A program made the translations under genes and the position numbers. The notes under the pieces are model-generated. The model did not search any database, was not told the origin of the DNA, and worked only from the letters and a program-made list of their open reading frames with translations. 64,000 nt of DNA from Chryseobacterium artocarpi (GTDB lineage Bacteria; Bacteroidota; Bacteroidia; Flavobacteriales; Weeksellaceae). Location: NCBI RefSeq assembly GCF_001684975.1, contig NZ_MAYH01000045.1, positions 606,501-670,500 of the forward strand, read 5' to 3'. Every line of letters begins with the position of its first letter. Position 1 is the stretch's first letter. Of this stretch, positions 1 through 7,937 are shown piece after piece.

Positions 1-225
1 ATCAAAATCGCTTTAAAGTACGATAAGCAAACTAACAAACCTGCTATTAAGTCTATCCAAAGAGCTTCAAGACCAGGTTTAAGACAGTACAAAGGTTCTA
101 CTGAACTTCCAAGAGTACTAAACGGTTTGGGTATTTCTATCATCTCTACTTCTAAAGGAGTAATGACTGACAAGAAAGCTAGAGAAGAGAAAGTAGGCGG
201 TGAAGTAATCTGCTATGTTTATTAA
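1..225 (+). CDS. rpsH: 30S ribosomal protein S8 (3' end only)
   Basis: The first 74 codons in frame 1 end at a TAA and read as the C-terminal half of ribosomal protein S8. The closing segment contains GISIISTSKGVMTDKKAR and GGEVICYVY, which are typical S8 features. S8 binds 16S rRNA helix 21 and is a primary assembly protein. The gene is cut by the window edge, so its start is not visible. It lies 17 nt before rplF in the standard spc order. Confidence 0.95.
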   Translation: MKIALKYDKQTNKPAIKSIQRASRPGLRQYKGSTELPRVLNGLGISIISTSKGVMTDKKAREEKVGGEVICYVY

Positions 226-242
226 TTTTTAATCAGAGGAAA

Positions 243-788
243 ATGTCAAGAATTGGTAAAGCAATTATAACAATTCCAGCTGGAGTTACAATCACTGAAA
301 ACAACGGTGTAGTAACTGTAAAAGGAGCAAAAGGAGAACTTTCTCAAGAGCTTACAGCAGGAATTACTATAGAACAAAAAGATGGTGAACTTAACGTAAA
401 CAGACCATCTGATTCTAAACAACACAAAGCGCTTCACGGTTTATACAGAGCGTTAATCAACAATATGATTGTTGGTGTAAGTGCAGGTTTCGAAAAGAAA
501 CTTGAACTAGTAGGGGTAGGATATAGAGCTTCACACGCAGGTCAAAAACTTGAGTTAGCTTTAGGATTCTCTCACGGTATCGTACTAGAACTTCCAAACG
601 AAGTAAAAGTTGATACATTGACTGAAAAAGGTAAAAACCCAATTATTACTTTAACGTCTCACGACAACCAACTTCTAGGAATGGTAGCTGCAAAGATCCG
701 TTCTTTCAGAAAGCCTGAGCCATACAAAGGAAAAGGTGTAAGATTCGTAGGAGAAATTGTTAGACGTAAAGCTGGTAAATCTGCTTAA
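243..788 (+). CDS. rplF: 50S ribosomal protein L6
   Basis: A 181-residue product with the two duplicated L6 domains. It begins MSRIGKAIITIPAGV, and the C-terminal KPEPYKGKGVRF segment is the rRNA-binding signature. L6 sits at the base of the L7/L12 stalk near the sarcin-ricin loop. Its length is normal. It follows rpsH and precedes rplR in the usual spc order, and is preceded by an A-rich leader, not a strong Shine-Dalgarno, as is common in Bacteroidota. Confidence 0.98.
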   Translation: MSRIGKAIITIPAGVTITENNGVVTVKGAKGELSQELTAGITIEQKDGELNVNRPSDSKQHKALHGLYRALINNMIVGVSAGFEKKLELVGVGYRASHAGQKLELALGFSHGIVLELPNEVKVDTLTEKGKNPIITLTSHDNQLLGMVAAKIRSFRKPEPYKGKGVRFVGEIVRRKAGKSA

Positions 789-803
789 TAAATTATAAGT
801 ATT

Positions 804-1157
804 ATGGCATTAAGTAAATTAGAAAAAAGAATAAGAATCAAAAGAAGAGTAAGAGGGAAAATCTCTGGATCTTCTGAATTGCCAAGATTATCTGTATACA
901 AAAGTAATAAGGAAATTTACGCTCAGTTAATCGACGATAAAAGTGGTAAAACTTTAGCATCAGCTTCTTCTAGAGAGAAAGGTGTAGATGCTAAAGGTAC
1001 TAAGACAGAAGTTTCTGCTGCTGTTGGTAAAGCAATCGCTGCTAAAGCAATCGCTGCAGGAATCGAAAATATTGTATTTGACAGAAACGGATTCGTATAC
1101 CACGGTAGAGTAAAAGCTCTAGCTGATGGTGCGAGAGAAGCTGGACTTAAATTCTAA
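804..1157 (+). CDS. rplR: 50S ribosomal protein L18
   Basis: A 117-residue product with a basic N-terminus (KLEKRIRIKRRVRGKI) followed by the PRLSVYKSNKEIYAQ strand and the C-terminal FDRNGFVYHGRVKALADGAREAGL motif of L18. L18 binds 5S rRNA together with L5 and L25 in the central protuberance. The gene lies 15 nt after rplF in the spc cluster and is of normal length. Confidence 0.98.
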   Translation: MALSKLEKRIRIKRRVRGKISGSSELPRLSVYKSNKEIYAQLIDDKSGKTLASASSREKGVDAKGTKTEVSAAVGKAIAAKAIAAGIENIVFDRNGFVYHGRVKALADGAREAGLKF

Positions 1158-1176
1158 TCATTAAATTTCGGAAAAT

Positions 1177-1698
1177 ATGTTAGGACTAGATAATATAGAA
1201 AGAGTAAAACCGGGAGGATTAGAATTAAAAGATCGTCTCGTAGCTGTTAATAGAGTAACAAAAGTAACTAAAGGAGGTAGAGCTTTCGGATTTTCTGCTA
1301 TTGTTGTAGTAGGAAATGAAGATGGTGTTATCGGTTTTGGTTTAGGAAAATCTAAAGAGGTTGCTTCTGCAATTGCTAAAGCTGTTGAAGACGCTAAGAA
1401 AAACCTTGTGAAAGTTCCTGTAATGAACCATACTATTCCTCACCAAACTACTGCTAGATACGGTGGTGCAGATATCTTCTTAAGACCTGCTTCTCACGGT
1501 ACAGGACTTATCGCCGGAGGTGCGGTAAGAGCGGTATTGGAATCAGCTGGTATTCACGATATCCTTTCAAAATCTAAGGGATCTTCTAACCCTCACAACG
1601 TGGTGAAAGCTACTTTCAAAGCGTTATTAGATATCAGAAGACCTGAAGAGATCGCTAGAATGAGAGGAGTTTCTCTAAGTAAAGTGTTTAACGGTTAA
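1177..1698 (+). CDS. rpsE: 30S ribosomal protein S5
   Basis: A 173-residue product with an S5 double-stranded-RNA-binding-like N-domain (KDRLVAVNRVTKVTKGGRAF) and a C-terminal S5 fold domain containing HGTGLIAGGAVRAVLE and GSSNPHNVVKAT. S5 contributes to decoding accuracy and the mRNA entry helicase site. No substitution in the known ram region is obvious by eye. It is followed 11 nt later by rpmD. Confidence 0.98.
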   Translation: MLGLDNIERVKPGGLELKDRLVAVNRVTKVTKGGRAFGFSAIVVVGNEDGVIGFGLGKSKEVASAIAKAVEDAKKNLVKVPVMNHTIPHQTTARYGGADIFLRPASHGTGLIAGGAVRAVLESAGIHDILSKSKGSSNPHNVVKATFKALLDIRRPEEIARMRGVSLSKVFNG

Positions 1699-1709
1699 TA
1701 ATTAAAACA

Positions 1710-1886
1710 ATGGCAACAATTAAAGTAAAGCAAGTAAGAAGCGCTATTGGTAGAACAAAAACCCAAAAGAGAACGCTTGAAGCATTAGGATTAAAAAAAC
1801 TTCACCAAGTTGTAGAGCACGAAGCGACTCCTTCTATCTTAGGAATGATCGCTGCTGTAGGTCACTTACTTGAAGTTCAAAAATAA
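1710..1886 (+). CDS. rpmD: 50S ribosomal protein L30
   Basis: A 58-residue ORF from ATG at 1710 to TAA at 1886, beginning MATIKVKQVRSAIGRTKTQK and ending GHLLEVQK. This is the typical size and sequence of bacterial L30. It fills the gap between rpsE and rplO, exactly where rpmD lies in the spc operon. L30 is a peripheral large-subunit protein and is absent from some bacteria. Confidence 0.97.
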   Translation: MATIKVKQVRSAIGRTKTQKRTLEALGLKKLHQVVEHEATPSILGMIAAVGHLLEVQK

Positions 1887-1907
1887 TTTTATAAAAGAGA
1901 AATTAAA

Positions 1908-2357
1908 ATGAATTTAAATAACATAAAACCAGCTGCAGGATCTACTTTCAACTCAAAAAGAATTGGTAGAGGTCAAGGTACTGGAAAAGGAGGTACTTCA
2001 ACAAAAGGGCACAAAGGTCAGAAAGCTAGAGCTGGTTATTCTCAGAAAATCGGTTTCGAAGGTGGACAGATGCCTTTACAAAGAAGATTACCTAAATTCG
2101 GTTTCAAAAACGTAAACAGAAAAGAGTTTAGAGGAGTTAACCTTGATACTATCCAAACTTTAATCGAGAACAAATCCATCACTGGAGATATCACGAAAGA
2201 AGTTTTAGTAGAAAACGGGATAATTTCTAAAAACGAATTAGTGAAAATTATGGGTAGAGGAGAATTGAAATCTGCGGTTTCAATCTCTGCTGACAAATTC
2301 ACTAAATCTGCTGAAGAGCTTATTGCTAAGGCAGGTGGAAAAGCAATTACCTTATAA
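1908..2357 (+). CDS. rplO: 50S ribosomal protein L15
   Basis: A 149-residue product with the Gly/Lys/Arg-rich L15 N-terminus (GSTFNSKRIGRGQGTGKGGT, then GHKGQKARAG) and the C-terminal KFTKSAEELIAKAGG end. L15 helps late 50S assembly. It lies between rpmD and secY, with secY starting 9 nt after its stop, so translational coupling with secY is likely (inference). Confidence 0.98.
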   Translation: MNLNNIKPAAGSTFNSKRIGRGQGTGKGGTSTKGHKGQKARAGYSQKIGFEGGQMPLQRRLPKFGFKNVNRKEFRGVNLDTIQTLIENKSITGDITKEVLVENGIISKNELVKIMGRGELKSAVSISADKFTKSAEELIAKAGGKAITL

Positions 2358-2366
2358 TACTTACTA

Positions 2367-3746
2367 ATGAAAGAATTTATACAAACACTTAAAAATATTT
2401 GGAGTCTTAAAGAATTGAGAGATAAAATTCTCTTCACTTTAGGTATTATCCTTGTGTATAGATTCGCATCTTATATCTCACTTCCCGCAATTAACCTTGC
2501 AGAGGTGGGAGATCTCTTAGAGCATTATAAAAATCAAGGCGGTAACAAGCAAGGAGCAGGTCTCCTTGGCTTGCTTTCGTCGTTTACGGGGGGAGCTTTC
2601 AGCCACGCTTCCGTAATGGCGTTAGGTATCATGCCTTATATTTCTGCTTCTATTATTGTTCAGTTGATGGGGATGGCTATTCCTTATCTTCAGAAGCTTC
2701 AGAAAGATGGAGAGTCAGGTAGAAATACATTGAACCAAATTACAAGATGGTTAACGATCGGAGTTTGTCTAGTACAGGCACCTTCTTACTTAACTTCTAT
2801 TACTCAATTATTCTTACCATATGCTCAGTTCCAGTCTGCATACTATGTAGAGCCAAATTCAATTATGTTCTGGTTACCAAGTATTGTTATTTTGGTTGCC
2901 GGTTCAGTATTTGCAATGTGGTTAGGTGAAAAGATTACCGATAAAGGAATCGGAAATGGTATCTCTATCCTTATTATGGTGGGGATCCTTTCAAGATTAC
3001 CTGAGGCATTCGTTCAGGAGATGGCCGTGCAGAACGGAAAAGGAGGAATGGGATCTATCATGATCCTTATTGAAGTATTATTCTGGATGTTGGTAGTTCT
3101 TTTAGCTGTGATTTTATCAGTAGCTGTAAGAAAAATTCCAATTCAGTATGTAAGCAGAGCTCAAGCAAGAGGAGGTGTAAACAAAAATCTTATGCAGGGA
3201 GCAAGACAATGGATTCCATTGAAAGTAAATGCTGCTGGTGTAATGCCAATTATCTTTGCTCAGGCATTGATGTTCGTACCAGGACTATTAACAAAATTCG
3301 ATGAGTCTAACACTTTTCTTGCAGGTTTCAAGAATGTTTTTAGCTGGCAGTACAATGTATTGTTTGCGCTATTAATTATTATCTTCTCGTTTTTCTATAC
3401 TGCAATTACAATTCCGGTGAACCAGATGGCTGATGATTTGAAGAGGAATGGTGGTTTAGTACCGAAAGTAAGACCCGGAAAAGAGACAGCAGATTACTTA
3501 GATGATATTTTATCAAAAATTACCTTGCCAGGTGCAATTTTTTTATCTATCTTTGCAGTCCTTCCAGCAATTGTGCATGGAAGCTTTGTTCAGACAGATG
3601 CGTTTGCCCTATTTTTCGGGGGAACGTCACTATTGATTATGGTAGGTGTAATTTTAGATACAGTTCAACAGATTAATACATATCTGCTGAACCATCATTA
3701 CGATGGCTTAATGCAATCTAAACTGTCTAGAACGACTGGATATTAA
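2367..3746 (+). CDS. secY: Protein translocase subunit SecY
   Basis: A 459-residue polytopic inner-membrane protein with about ten transmembrane segments, forming the channel of the Sec translocon with SecE and SecG. Diagnostic stretches include GLLGLLSSFTGGAF in the plug region, ALGIMPYISASIIVQ, GEKITDKGIGNGIS and PVNQMADDLKRNGG. Length and order (rplO-secY-infA) are standard. No adk or map gene follows; infA comes directly, as is common in Flavobacteriia. Confidence 0.98.
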   Translation: MKEFIQTLKNIWSLKELRDKILFTLGIILVYRFASYISLPAINLAEVGDLLEHYKNQGGNKQGAGLLGLLSSFTGGAFSHASVMALGIMPYISASIIVQLMGMAIPYLQKLQKDGESGRNTLNQITRWLTIGVCLVQAPSYLTSITQLFLPYAQFQSAYYVEPNSIMFWLPSIVILVAGSVFAMWLGEKITDKGIGNGISILIMVGILSRLPEAFVQEMAVQNGKGGMGSIMILIEVLFWMLVVLLAVILSVAVRKIPIQYVSRAQARGGVNKNLMQGARQWIPLKVNAAGVMPIIFAQALMFVPGLLTKFDESNTFLAGFKNVFSWQYNVLFALLIIIFSFFYTAITIPVNQMADDLKRNGGLVPKVRPGKETADYLDDILSKITLPGAIFLSIFAVLPAIVHGSFVQTDAFALFFGGTSLLIMVGVILDTVQQINTYLLNHHYDGLMQSKLSRTTGY

Positions 3747-3749
3747 TTT

Positions 3750-3965
3750 ATGGCAAAACAAAAACATATTGAACAAGACGGCGTTATAACGGAAGCACTT
3801 TCGAACGCTCAGTTCCGTGTAGAACTAGAGAATGGGCATATACTTATCGCTCATATTTCTGGTAAAATGCGAATGCACTATATTAAACTTTTACCTGGTG
3901 ATAAGGTGAAACTAGAAATGTCTCCTTATGATTTAACAAAAGGGAGGATCACATTTAGATACTAA
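3750..3965 (+). CDS. infA: Translation initiation factor IF-1
   Basis: A 71-residue single OB-fold protein beginning MAKQKHIEQDGVITEALSNA, with the IF-1 core HISGKMRMHYIKLLPGDKV and the end LTKGRITFRY. IF-1 binds the ribosomal A site during initiation. It starts 3 nt after the secY stop. A strong hairpin (3976-4003) follows it before rpmJ. Confidence 0.98.
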   Translation: MAKQKHIEQDGVITEALSNAQFRVELENGHILIAHISGKMRMHYIKLLPGDKVKLEMSPYDLTKGRITFRY

Positions 3966-3975
3966 AAAACATTTA

Positions 3976-4003
3976 GCCAAATGGAATACTCATTCCATTT
4001 GGC
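3976..4003 (+). promoter_or_regulatory. Perfect 12-bp hairpin between infA and rpmJ
   Basis: GCCAAATGGAAT at 3976-3987 is the exact reverse complement of ATTCCATTTGGC at 3992-4003, around the loop ACTC. The hairpin sits inside the ribosomal operon. What follows is ATTTGTAAAA, not a U-run, so it does not look like an intrinsic terminator. It may be an RNA-processing, stability or attenuation element (inference). Confidence 0.7.
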
Positions 4004-4029
4004 ATTTGTAAAAAATAAATACTATCAAA

Positions 4030-4146
4030 ATGAAAGTAAGAGCATCAATTAAAAAAAGAAGTGCTGATTGCAAAATTGTACGCAGAAAAGGTGTACTGTT
4101 CGTAATCAACAAGAAGAACCCAAAATTTAAACAAAGACAAGGTTAA
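4030..4146 (+). CDS. rpmJ: 50S ribosomal protein L36
   Basis: A 38-residue ORF (ATG 4030, TAA 4144-4146) reading MKVRASIKKRSADCKIVRRK then VLFVINKKNPKFKQRQG. It has the size and motif of L36 and lies at its usual place between infA and rpsM. Of the usual Zn ligand set (CxxC...C...H) only one Cys remains, at residue 14. This is therefore the zinc-free (C-minus) form, which is expected to function without bound zinc. Confidence 0.97.
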   Translation: MKVRASIKKRSADCKIVRRKGVLFVINKKNPKFKQRQG

Positions 4147-4153
4147 TTAAATT

Positions 4154-4531
4154 ATGGCGAGAATTGCAGGTATTGATTTACCAAAAAACAAAAGAGGAGT
4201 TATCGGTTTAACTTACATTTATGGTGTTGGAAGAAGTACTTCTTCTGAAATCCTTAAAGCTGCCGGTATCAGCGAAGACAAAAAAGTCAACGAATGGAAT
4301 GACGATGAATTGGCTGCAATCAGAACTTACATCCTAGAAAACGTAAAAGTAGAAGGAGAATTAAGATCTGAAGTGCAATTGAACATCAAGAGATTGATGG
4401 ACATAGGATGCCAACGAGGAATACGTCACAGACTTGGATTACCTTTAAGAGGCCAGAGAACGAAAAACAACTCTAGAACTAGAAAAGGAAAGAGAAAAAC
4501 TGTTGCTAACAAGAAAAAAGCTAGTAAATAA
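4154..4531 (+). CDS. rpsM: 30S ribosomal protein S13
   Basis: A 125-residue product beginning MARIAGIDLPKNKRGVIGLT with the helix-two-turn-helix core and the conserved RHRLGLPLRGQRTKNNSRT followed by a Lys/Arg-rich tail. S13 contacts the P-site tRNA and 50S bridges. It starts 7 nt after rpmJ and begins the alpha-operon part of the cluster. Confidence 0.98.
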   Translation: MARIAGIDLPKNKRGVIGLTYIYGVGRSTSSEILKAAGISEDKKVNEWNDDELAAIRTYILENVKVEGELRSEVQLNIKRLMDIGCQRGIRHRLGLPLRGQRTKNNSRTRKGKRKTVANKKKASK

Positions 4532-4543
4532 TCGTTAGGAATT

Positions 4544-4933
4544 ATGGCAAAACAAACTAAAGTAGTTAAGAAGAGAAAAGTAAAAGTTGAAGCTATTGGT
4601 GAAGCACATATTCAAGCTTCTTTCAATAACATCATCATTTCTTTAACAAATAAAAACGGAGAGGTTATCTCTTGGGCTTCTGCCGGTAAAATGGGATTCA
4701 GAGGTTCTAAAAAGAATACTCCATTTGCTGCTCAGATGGCAGCTGAAAATTGCTCTGCTGTAGCTCACGAAGCTGGTTTAAGAAGAGTAAAGGTGTTTGT
4801 GAAAGGTCCAGGTGCAGGTAGAGAATCTGCAATCAGATCTATTCACAATTCAGGAATTGAAGTTAGCGAGATCGTTGATGTGACTCCAATGCCACACAAC
4901 GGATGTAGACCACCAAAAAGAAGAAGAGTTTAA
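4544..4933 (+). CDS. rpsK: 30S ribosomal protein S11
   Basis: A 129-residue product with the S11 core (ASFNNIIISLTNKNGEVISW, then GPGAGRESAIRSIHNSGIEV) and the conserved PMPHNGCRPPKRRRV C-terminus. S11 forms part of the 30S platform near the E site. It lies between rpsM and rpsD, 12 nt after rpsM. Confidence 0.98.
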   Translation: MAKQTKVVKKRKVKVEAIGEAHIQASFNNIIISLTNKNGEVISWASAGKMGFRGSKKNTPFAAQMAAENCSAVAHEAGLRRVKVFVKGPGAGRESAIRSIHNSGIEVSEIVDVTPMPHNGCRPPKRRRV

Positions 4934-4952
4934 TTTTTAGAATTTACCCATT

Positions 4953-5561
4953 ATGGCAAGATATATTGGACCTAAAACTAAGATTGCTAGAAAGTTTGGT
5001 GCTGCAATCTACGGAGATGATAAAAACTTCGAAAAGAGAAAAAACCAACCGCCAGGACAACACGGTCCTAACAAAAGAAGAGGTGCTAAAAAATCAGAAT
5101 ATGCAGTTCAGTTAGCTGAAAAACAAAAAGCTAAATATACTTACGGTATTTTAGAAAGACAGTTTGCTAACTTATTTGAAAAAGCACACAGAAGTAAAGG
5201 TGTAACAGGTGAAGTTCTATTACAACTTTGTGAGTCAAGATTGGATAACGTTGTATACAGATTTGGGTTTGCTAAAACTAGATCTGGTGCAAGACAATTA
5301 GTTTCTCACAGACATATTACTGTAAACGGAGAGATTCTTAATATCCCTTCTTACATAGTAAAAGCTGGTGATGTAATCGCTGTAAGAGAAAAGTCTAAGT
5401 CTCTTGAAGTTGTTACCAATGCATTGGCTTCTAAGTCAAACTATGAGTGGTTACAATTCAACGATGAGAAGAAAGAAGGTACCTTCATTTCTGCTCCTGA
5501 AAGAATCCAAATTCCGGAAGACATCAAGGAGAACCTTATCGTCGAACTTTACTCTAAATAA
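4953..5561 (+). CDS. rpsD: 30S ribosomal protein S4
   Basis: A 202-residue product with the S4 N-domain (MARYIGPKTKIARKFG, PPGQHGPNKRRGAKKSEYAVQLAEKQ) and an S4 RNA-binding fold (LCESRLDNVVYRFGFAKTRS, RQLVSHRHITVNG). S4 nucleates 30S assembly and in many bacteria represses the alpha operon. No cognate mRNA structure could be judged here by eye. The zinc-binding cysteine knuckle found in some S4 proteins is absent. Confidence 0.98.
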   Translation: MARYIGPKTKIARKFGAAIYGDDKNFEKRKNQPPGQHGPNKRRGAKKSEYAVQLAEKQKAKYTYGILERQFANLFEKAHRSKGVTGEVLLQLCESRLDNVVYRFGFAKTRSGARQLVSHRHITVNGEILNIPSYIVKAGDVIAVREKSKSLEVVTNALASKSNYEWLQFNDEKKEGTFISAPERIQIPEDIKENLIVELYSK

Positions 5562-5594
5562 TTTTTTAATCAAATTTTTGCTCAACCCAATAAT

Positions 5595-6590
5595 ATGGCA
5601 ATTTTACAATTCATAAAACCCGATAAAGTAATTTTACTTAACTCTGATGAATTTAAAGGTCAATTCGAATTCAGACCTTTAGAACCAGGTTTCGGGCTTA
5701 CAATCGGTAATGCTTTGAGAAGAGTGTTGCTTTCTTCTCTGGAAGGATACGCTATTTCATCTATCAAAATAGAAGGTGTAGAGCACGAATTTTCAACTAT
5801 TCCAGGAGTAATCGAAGACGTTACCGAAATTATTCTTAACCTAAAGCAGGTAAGATTAAAAGCTGCAGCAGAAGGACAGGCTAATGAGCAGGTTGTTGCT
5901 AAAGTTTCAGGTCAAACGATTATTACTGCTGGAGATTTAGGAAAGTCGATCAACGGATTTGAGGTGTTAAACCCGGATTTAGTGATTTGTAACCTAAACA
6001 GTGATGTAACTTTCGAGATTACTTTCAATATTGAAAAAGGTAGAGGATATGTTCCTTCAGAACAGAATAAGTCAAACAATGCACCTGTAGGTACTATTGC
6101 TATTGACTCCATTTTCACACCGATCAAGAAAGTACAATACAGCATTGAAAATTATCGTGTAGAGCAAAAAACAGACTACGAAAAACTTGTATTAGATATA
6201 GAAACTGATGGGTCTATTAGCCCTCAGAACGCTTTAACAGAAGCTTCTAAGATATTAATTTATCACTTCATGTTGTTCTCTGATGAGAGAATCACTCTTG
6301 AAACTGAAGCTGTAAAAGCATCTATCCAATATGATGAAGAAACTCTTCATACAAGACAATTACTTAAGTCTAAATTAGCAGATATGGATCTTTCTGTAAG
6401 AGCCCTTAACTGTCTAAAAGCAGCTGAAGTAGAAACTCTTGGAGAATTAGTTTCTTACAGTAAGTCTGATTTGATGAAATTCAGAAATTTTGGTAAAAAA
6501 TCTTTGACAGAACTAGAAGAATTAGTGCATTCAAAAGGTCTTAACTTCGGTTTCGACGTTGCAAAATATAAGTTAGACGCTGATAAATAA
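5595..6590 (+). CDS. rpoA: DNA-directed RNA polymerase subunit alpha
   Basis: A 331-residue product. The N-terminal dimerisation domain carries LEPGFGLTIGNALRRVLLSS, and the C-terminal domain (about residues 250-320) carries DLSVRALNCLKAAEVETLGE and FGKKSLTELEEL, which bind UP elements and activators. The length is typical. It starts 33 nt after rpsD and 6 nt before rplQ. Confidence 0.98.
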   Translation: MAILQFIKPDKVILLNSDEFKGQFEFRPLEPGFGLTIGNALRRVLLSSLEGYAISSIKIEGVEHEFSTIPGVIEDVTEIILNLKQVRLKAAAEGQANEQVVAKVSGQTIITAGDLGKSINGFEVLNPDLVICNLNSDVTFEITFNIEKGRGYVPSEQNKSNNAPVGTIAIDSIFTPIKKVQYSIENYRVEQKTDYEKLVLDIETDGSISPQNALTEASKILIYHFMLFSDERITLETEAVKASIQYDEETLHTRQLLKSKLADMDLSVRALNCLKAAEVETLGELVSYSKSDLMKFRNFGKKSLTELEELVHSKGLNFGFDVAKYKLDADK

Positions 6591-6596
6591 TTAATA

Positions 6597-7118
6597 ATGA
6601 GACACGGTAAAAAATTCAATCACTTAGGAAGAACAGCTTCTCACAGAAGTGCTTTACTTTCTAATATGGCTTGTTCTCTAATTGAGCATAAAAGAATCAA
6701 CACTACTGTAGCTAAAGCTAAAGCTTTAAGAGTATATGTTGAGCCTCTATTAACAAAAGCAAAAGAAGATACTACACACAACAGAAGAGTAGTATTCTCT
6801 TACCTTCAAAATAAATTTGCGGTTGCTGAATTATTCAGAACTGTAGCTCCTAAAATCGCTGAAAGAAACGGTGGTTATACAAGAATCATTAAGACAGGTT
6901 TCAGACCAGGTGATGCTGCTGATACTGCTCTTATCGAATTAGTAGATTTCAACGAGCTTTACAACCCTAATGCTGAAGAGAAAAAGACTACAAGAAGAAG
7001 CAGAAGATCAACTGCTGCACCTAAAAAAGCTGAAGCAGTAGTTGCTGATGCTCCTGCAGTAGAAGAGAAAGTAGAAGAAGCTAAAGCTGACTCTACTGAA
7101 GAAAAAACTGAAGAATAA
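6597..7118 (+). CDS. rplQ: 50S ribosomal protein L17 with long C-terminal extension
   Basis: A 173-residue product. Residues 1-120 are a complete L17 (MRHGKKFNHLGRTASHRSAL, then RNGGYTRIIKTGFRPGDAA). About 50 further residues form a low-complexity tail, first Arg/Ser-rich (KKTTRRSRRS) and then Ala/Glu-rich (PAVEEKVEEAKADSTEEKTEE). Such a charged tail is longer than in proteobacterial L17 and is probably disordered. It is the last gene of the ribosomal run and is followed by a strong terminator. Confidence 0.97.
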   Translation: MRHGKKFNHLGRTASHRSALLSNMACSLIEHKRINTTVAKAKALRVYVEPLLTKAKEDTTHNRRVVFSYLQNKFAVAELFRTVAPKIAERNGGYTRIIKTGFRPGDAADTALIELVDFNELYNPNAEEKKTTRRSRRSTAAPKKAEAVVADAPAVEEKVEEAKADSTEEKTEE

Positions 7119-7138
7119 TATTCATTCAGATATAAATT

Positions 7139-7173
7139 GAAACCCATCCGGATTCCGGATGGGTTTTGTTTTG
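7139..7173 (+). terminator. Intrinsic terminator of the ribosomal operon
   Basis: AACCCATCCGG at 7141-7151 pairs perfectly with CCGGATGGGTT at 7155-7165 around a 3-nt loop, followed by TTTTGTTTTG. It lies 20 nt after the rplQ stop and closes the S10-spc-alpha run. Confidence 0.93.
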
Positions 7174-7222
7174 TATAATATTTTGGTGATGCTTATGCTT
7201 TACCATCTATTATATAATTTTG

Positions 7223-7657
7223 TTAAATTTTTGTTCTTTTAAGCTCAATAATATTATTACCCTGCTCCAGATGTAAGCTATCTCCTTTTACTCTTGCCGT
7301 CATATCATCTTTCTTATAGATGGTTTCTTCGCCTTTAGTTTCAGTTTTAGGAAGAGTAAATGTTTTTTTGTTGCTGGTAATAGCTACGGTACTTTCTTTT
7401 GGATCATTCTTGAATATCACTTTTACCAATGTTCCGTCAGTTGCTTTGTATACAAAATCAGTTTTCTCAGTTTTTTGCCCGTTTACATCTATTGTGGACG
7501 AACTTTGAGTGACAGAATCAATTTTTCCATTGTTGTCAGTAACTACCGTTTCAGTGCTGTCTGTCTTGATTACACTTTTGTTTCCGCTTTCACTTTTCTT
7601 GCAGCTTGTAAGAAGTAATGCAGAAGCTGAGACTGCTATTAAAAGTCCTTTTTTCAT
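7223..7657 (-). CDS. Small lipoprotein, MliC-like C-terminal region
   Basis: A 144-residue predicted lipoprotein: MKKGLLIAVSASALLLTSC is a lipoprotein signal with the modified Cys at residue 19. A Ser/Thr/Asp-rich linker (20-65) is followed by a beta-rich region with YKATDGTLVKVIF and a second half around MTARVKGDSLHLEQG. This pattern resembles the MliC/C-type lysozyme inhibitor fold, but the identity is uncertain by eye. It is a single gene convergent with rplQ. On its own strand a TATATTTG -7-type element lies about 20 nt before the start (plus 7678-7685). Confidence 0.75.
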   Translation of the reverse strand: MKKGLLIAVSASALLLTSCKKSESGNKSVIKTDSTETVVTDNNGKIDSVTQSSSTIDVNGQKTEKTDFVYKATDGTLVKVIFKNDPKESTVAITSNKKTFTLPKTETKGEETIYKKDDMTARVKGDSLHLEQGNNIIELKRTKI

Positions 7658-7677
7658 AATGGTTATTTTTTATGTAT

Positions 7678-7685
7678 CAAATATA
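7678..7685 (-). promoter_or_regulatory. -7 element of the small lipoprotein gene
   Basis: Read on the minus strand the bases are TATATTTG, an exact fit to the Bacteroidota -7 motif TAnnTTTG, 20 nt before the start codon. No convincing TTG is seen at the -33 distance. Confidence 0.5.
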
Positions 7686-7907
7686 AGTTTTTCTTCCATT
7701 AGGGAAGATTTTAATTATTTTAATGAAATCAAAAAGCAAACCAATAGCTTTGATTTTAACTGTAAAAATTATATAAAAGTAATCGAACTTTGTATTTTTT
7801 TATACTGGATTTAAAAGCAATTGGAATTTATAAATTTAACTAAAATTTAACTGATGATTTGTGGTAAAAGATCCCCTATAAATGCTCCCCAAAAGTTTAT
7901 TTTTGAT

Positions 7908-7915
7908 TAAATTTG
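7908..7915 (+). promoter_or_regulatory. -7 element of the eno promoter
   Basis: TAAATTTG fits the Bacteroidota TAnnTTTG motif, 22 nt before the eno ATG. The -33 TTG is not clear (ATGCTCC occupies that distance). The rest of 7658-7937 is AT-rich with no other gene. Confidence 0.5.
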
Positions 7916-7937
7916 TATAAACTAAAAAAAATAAAAA

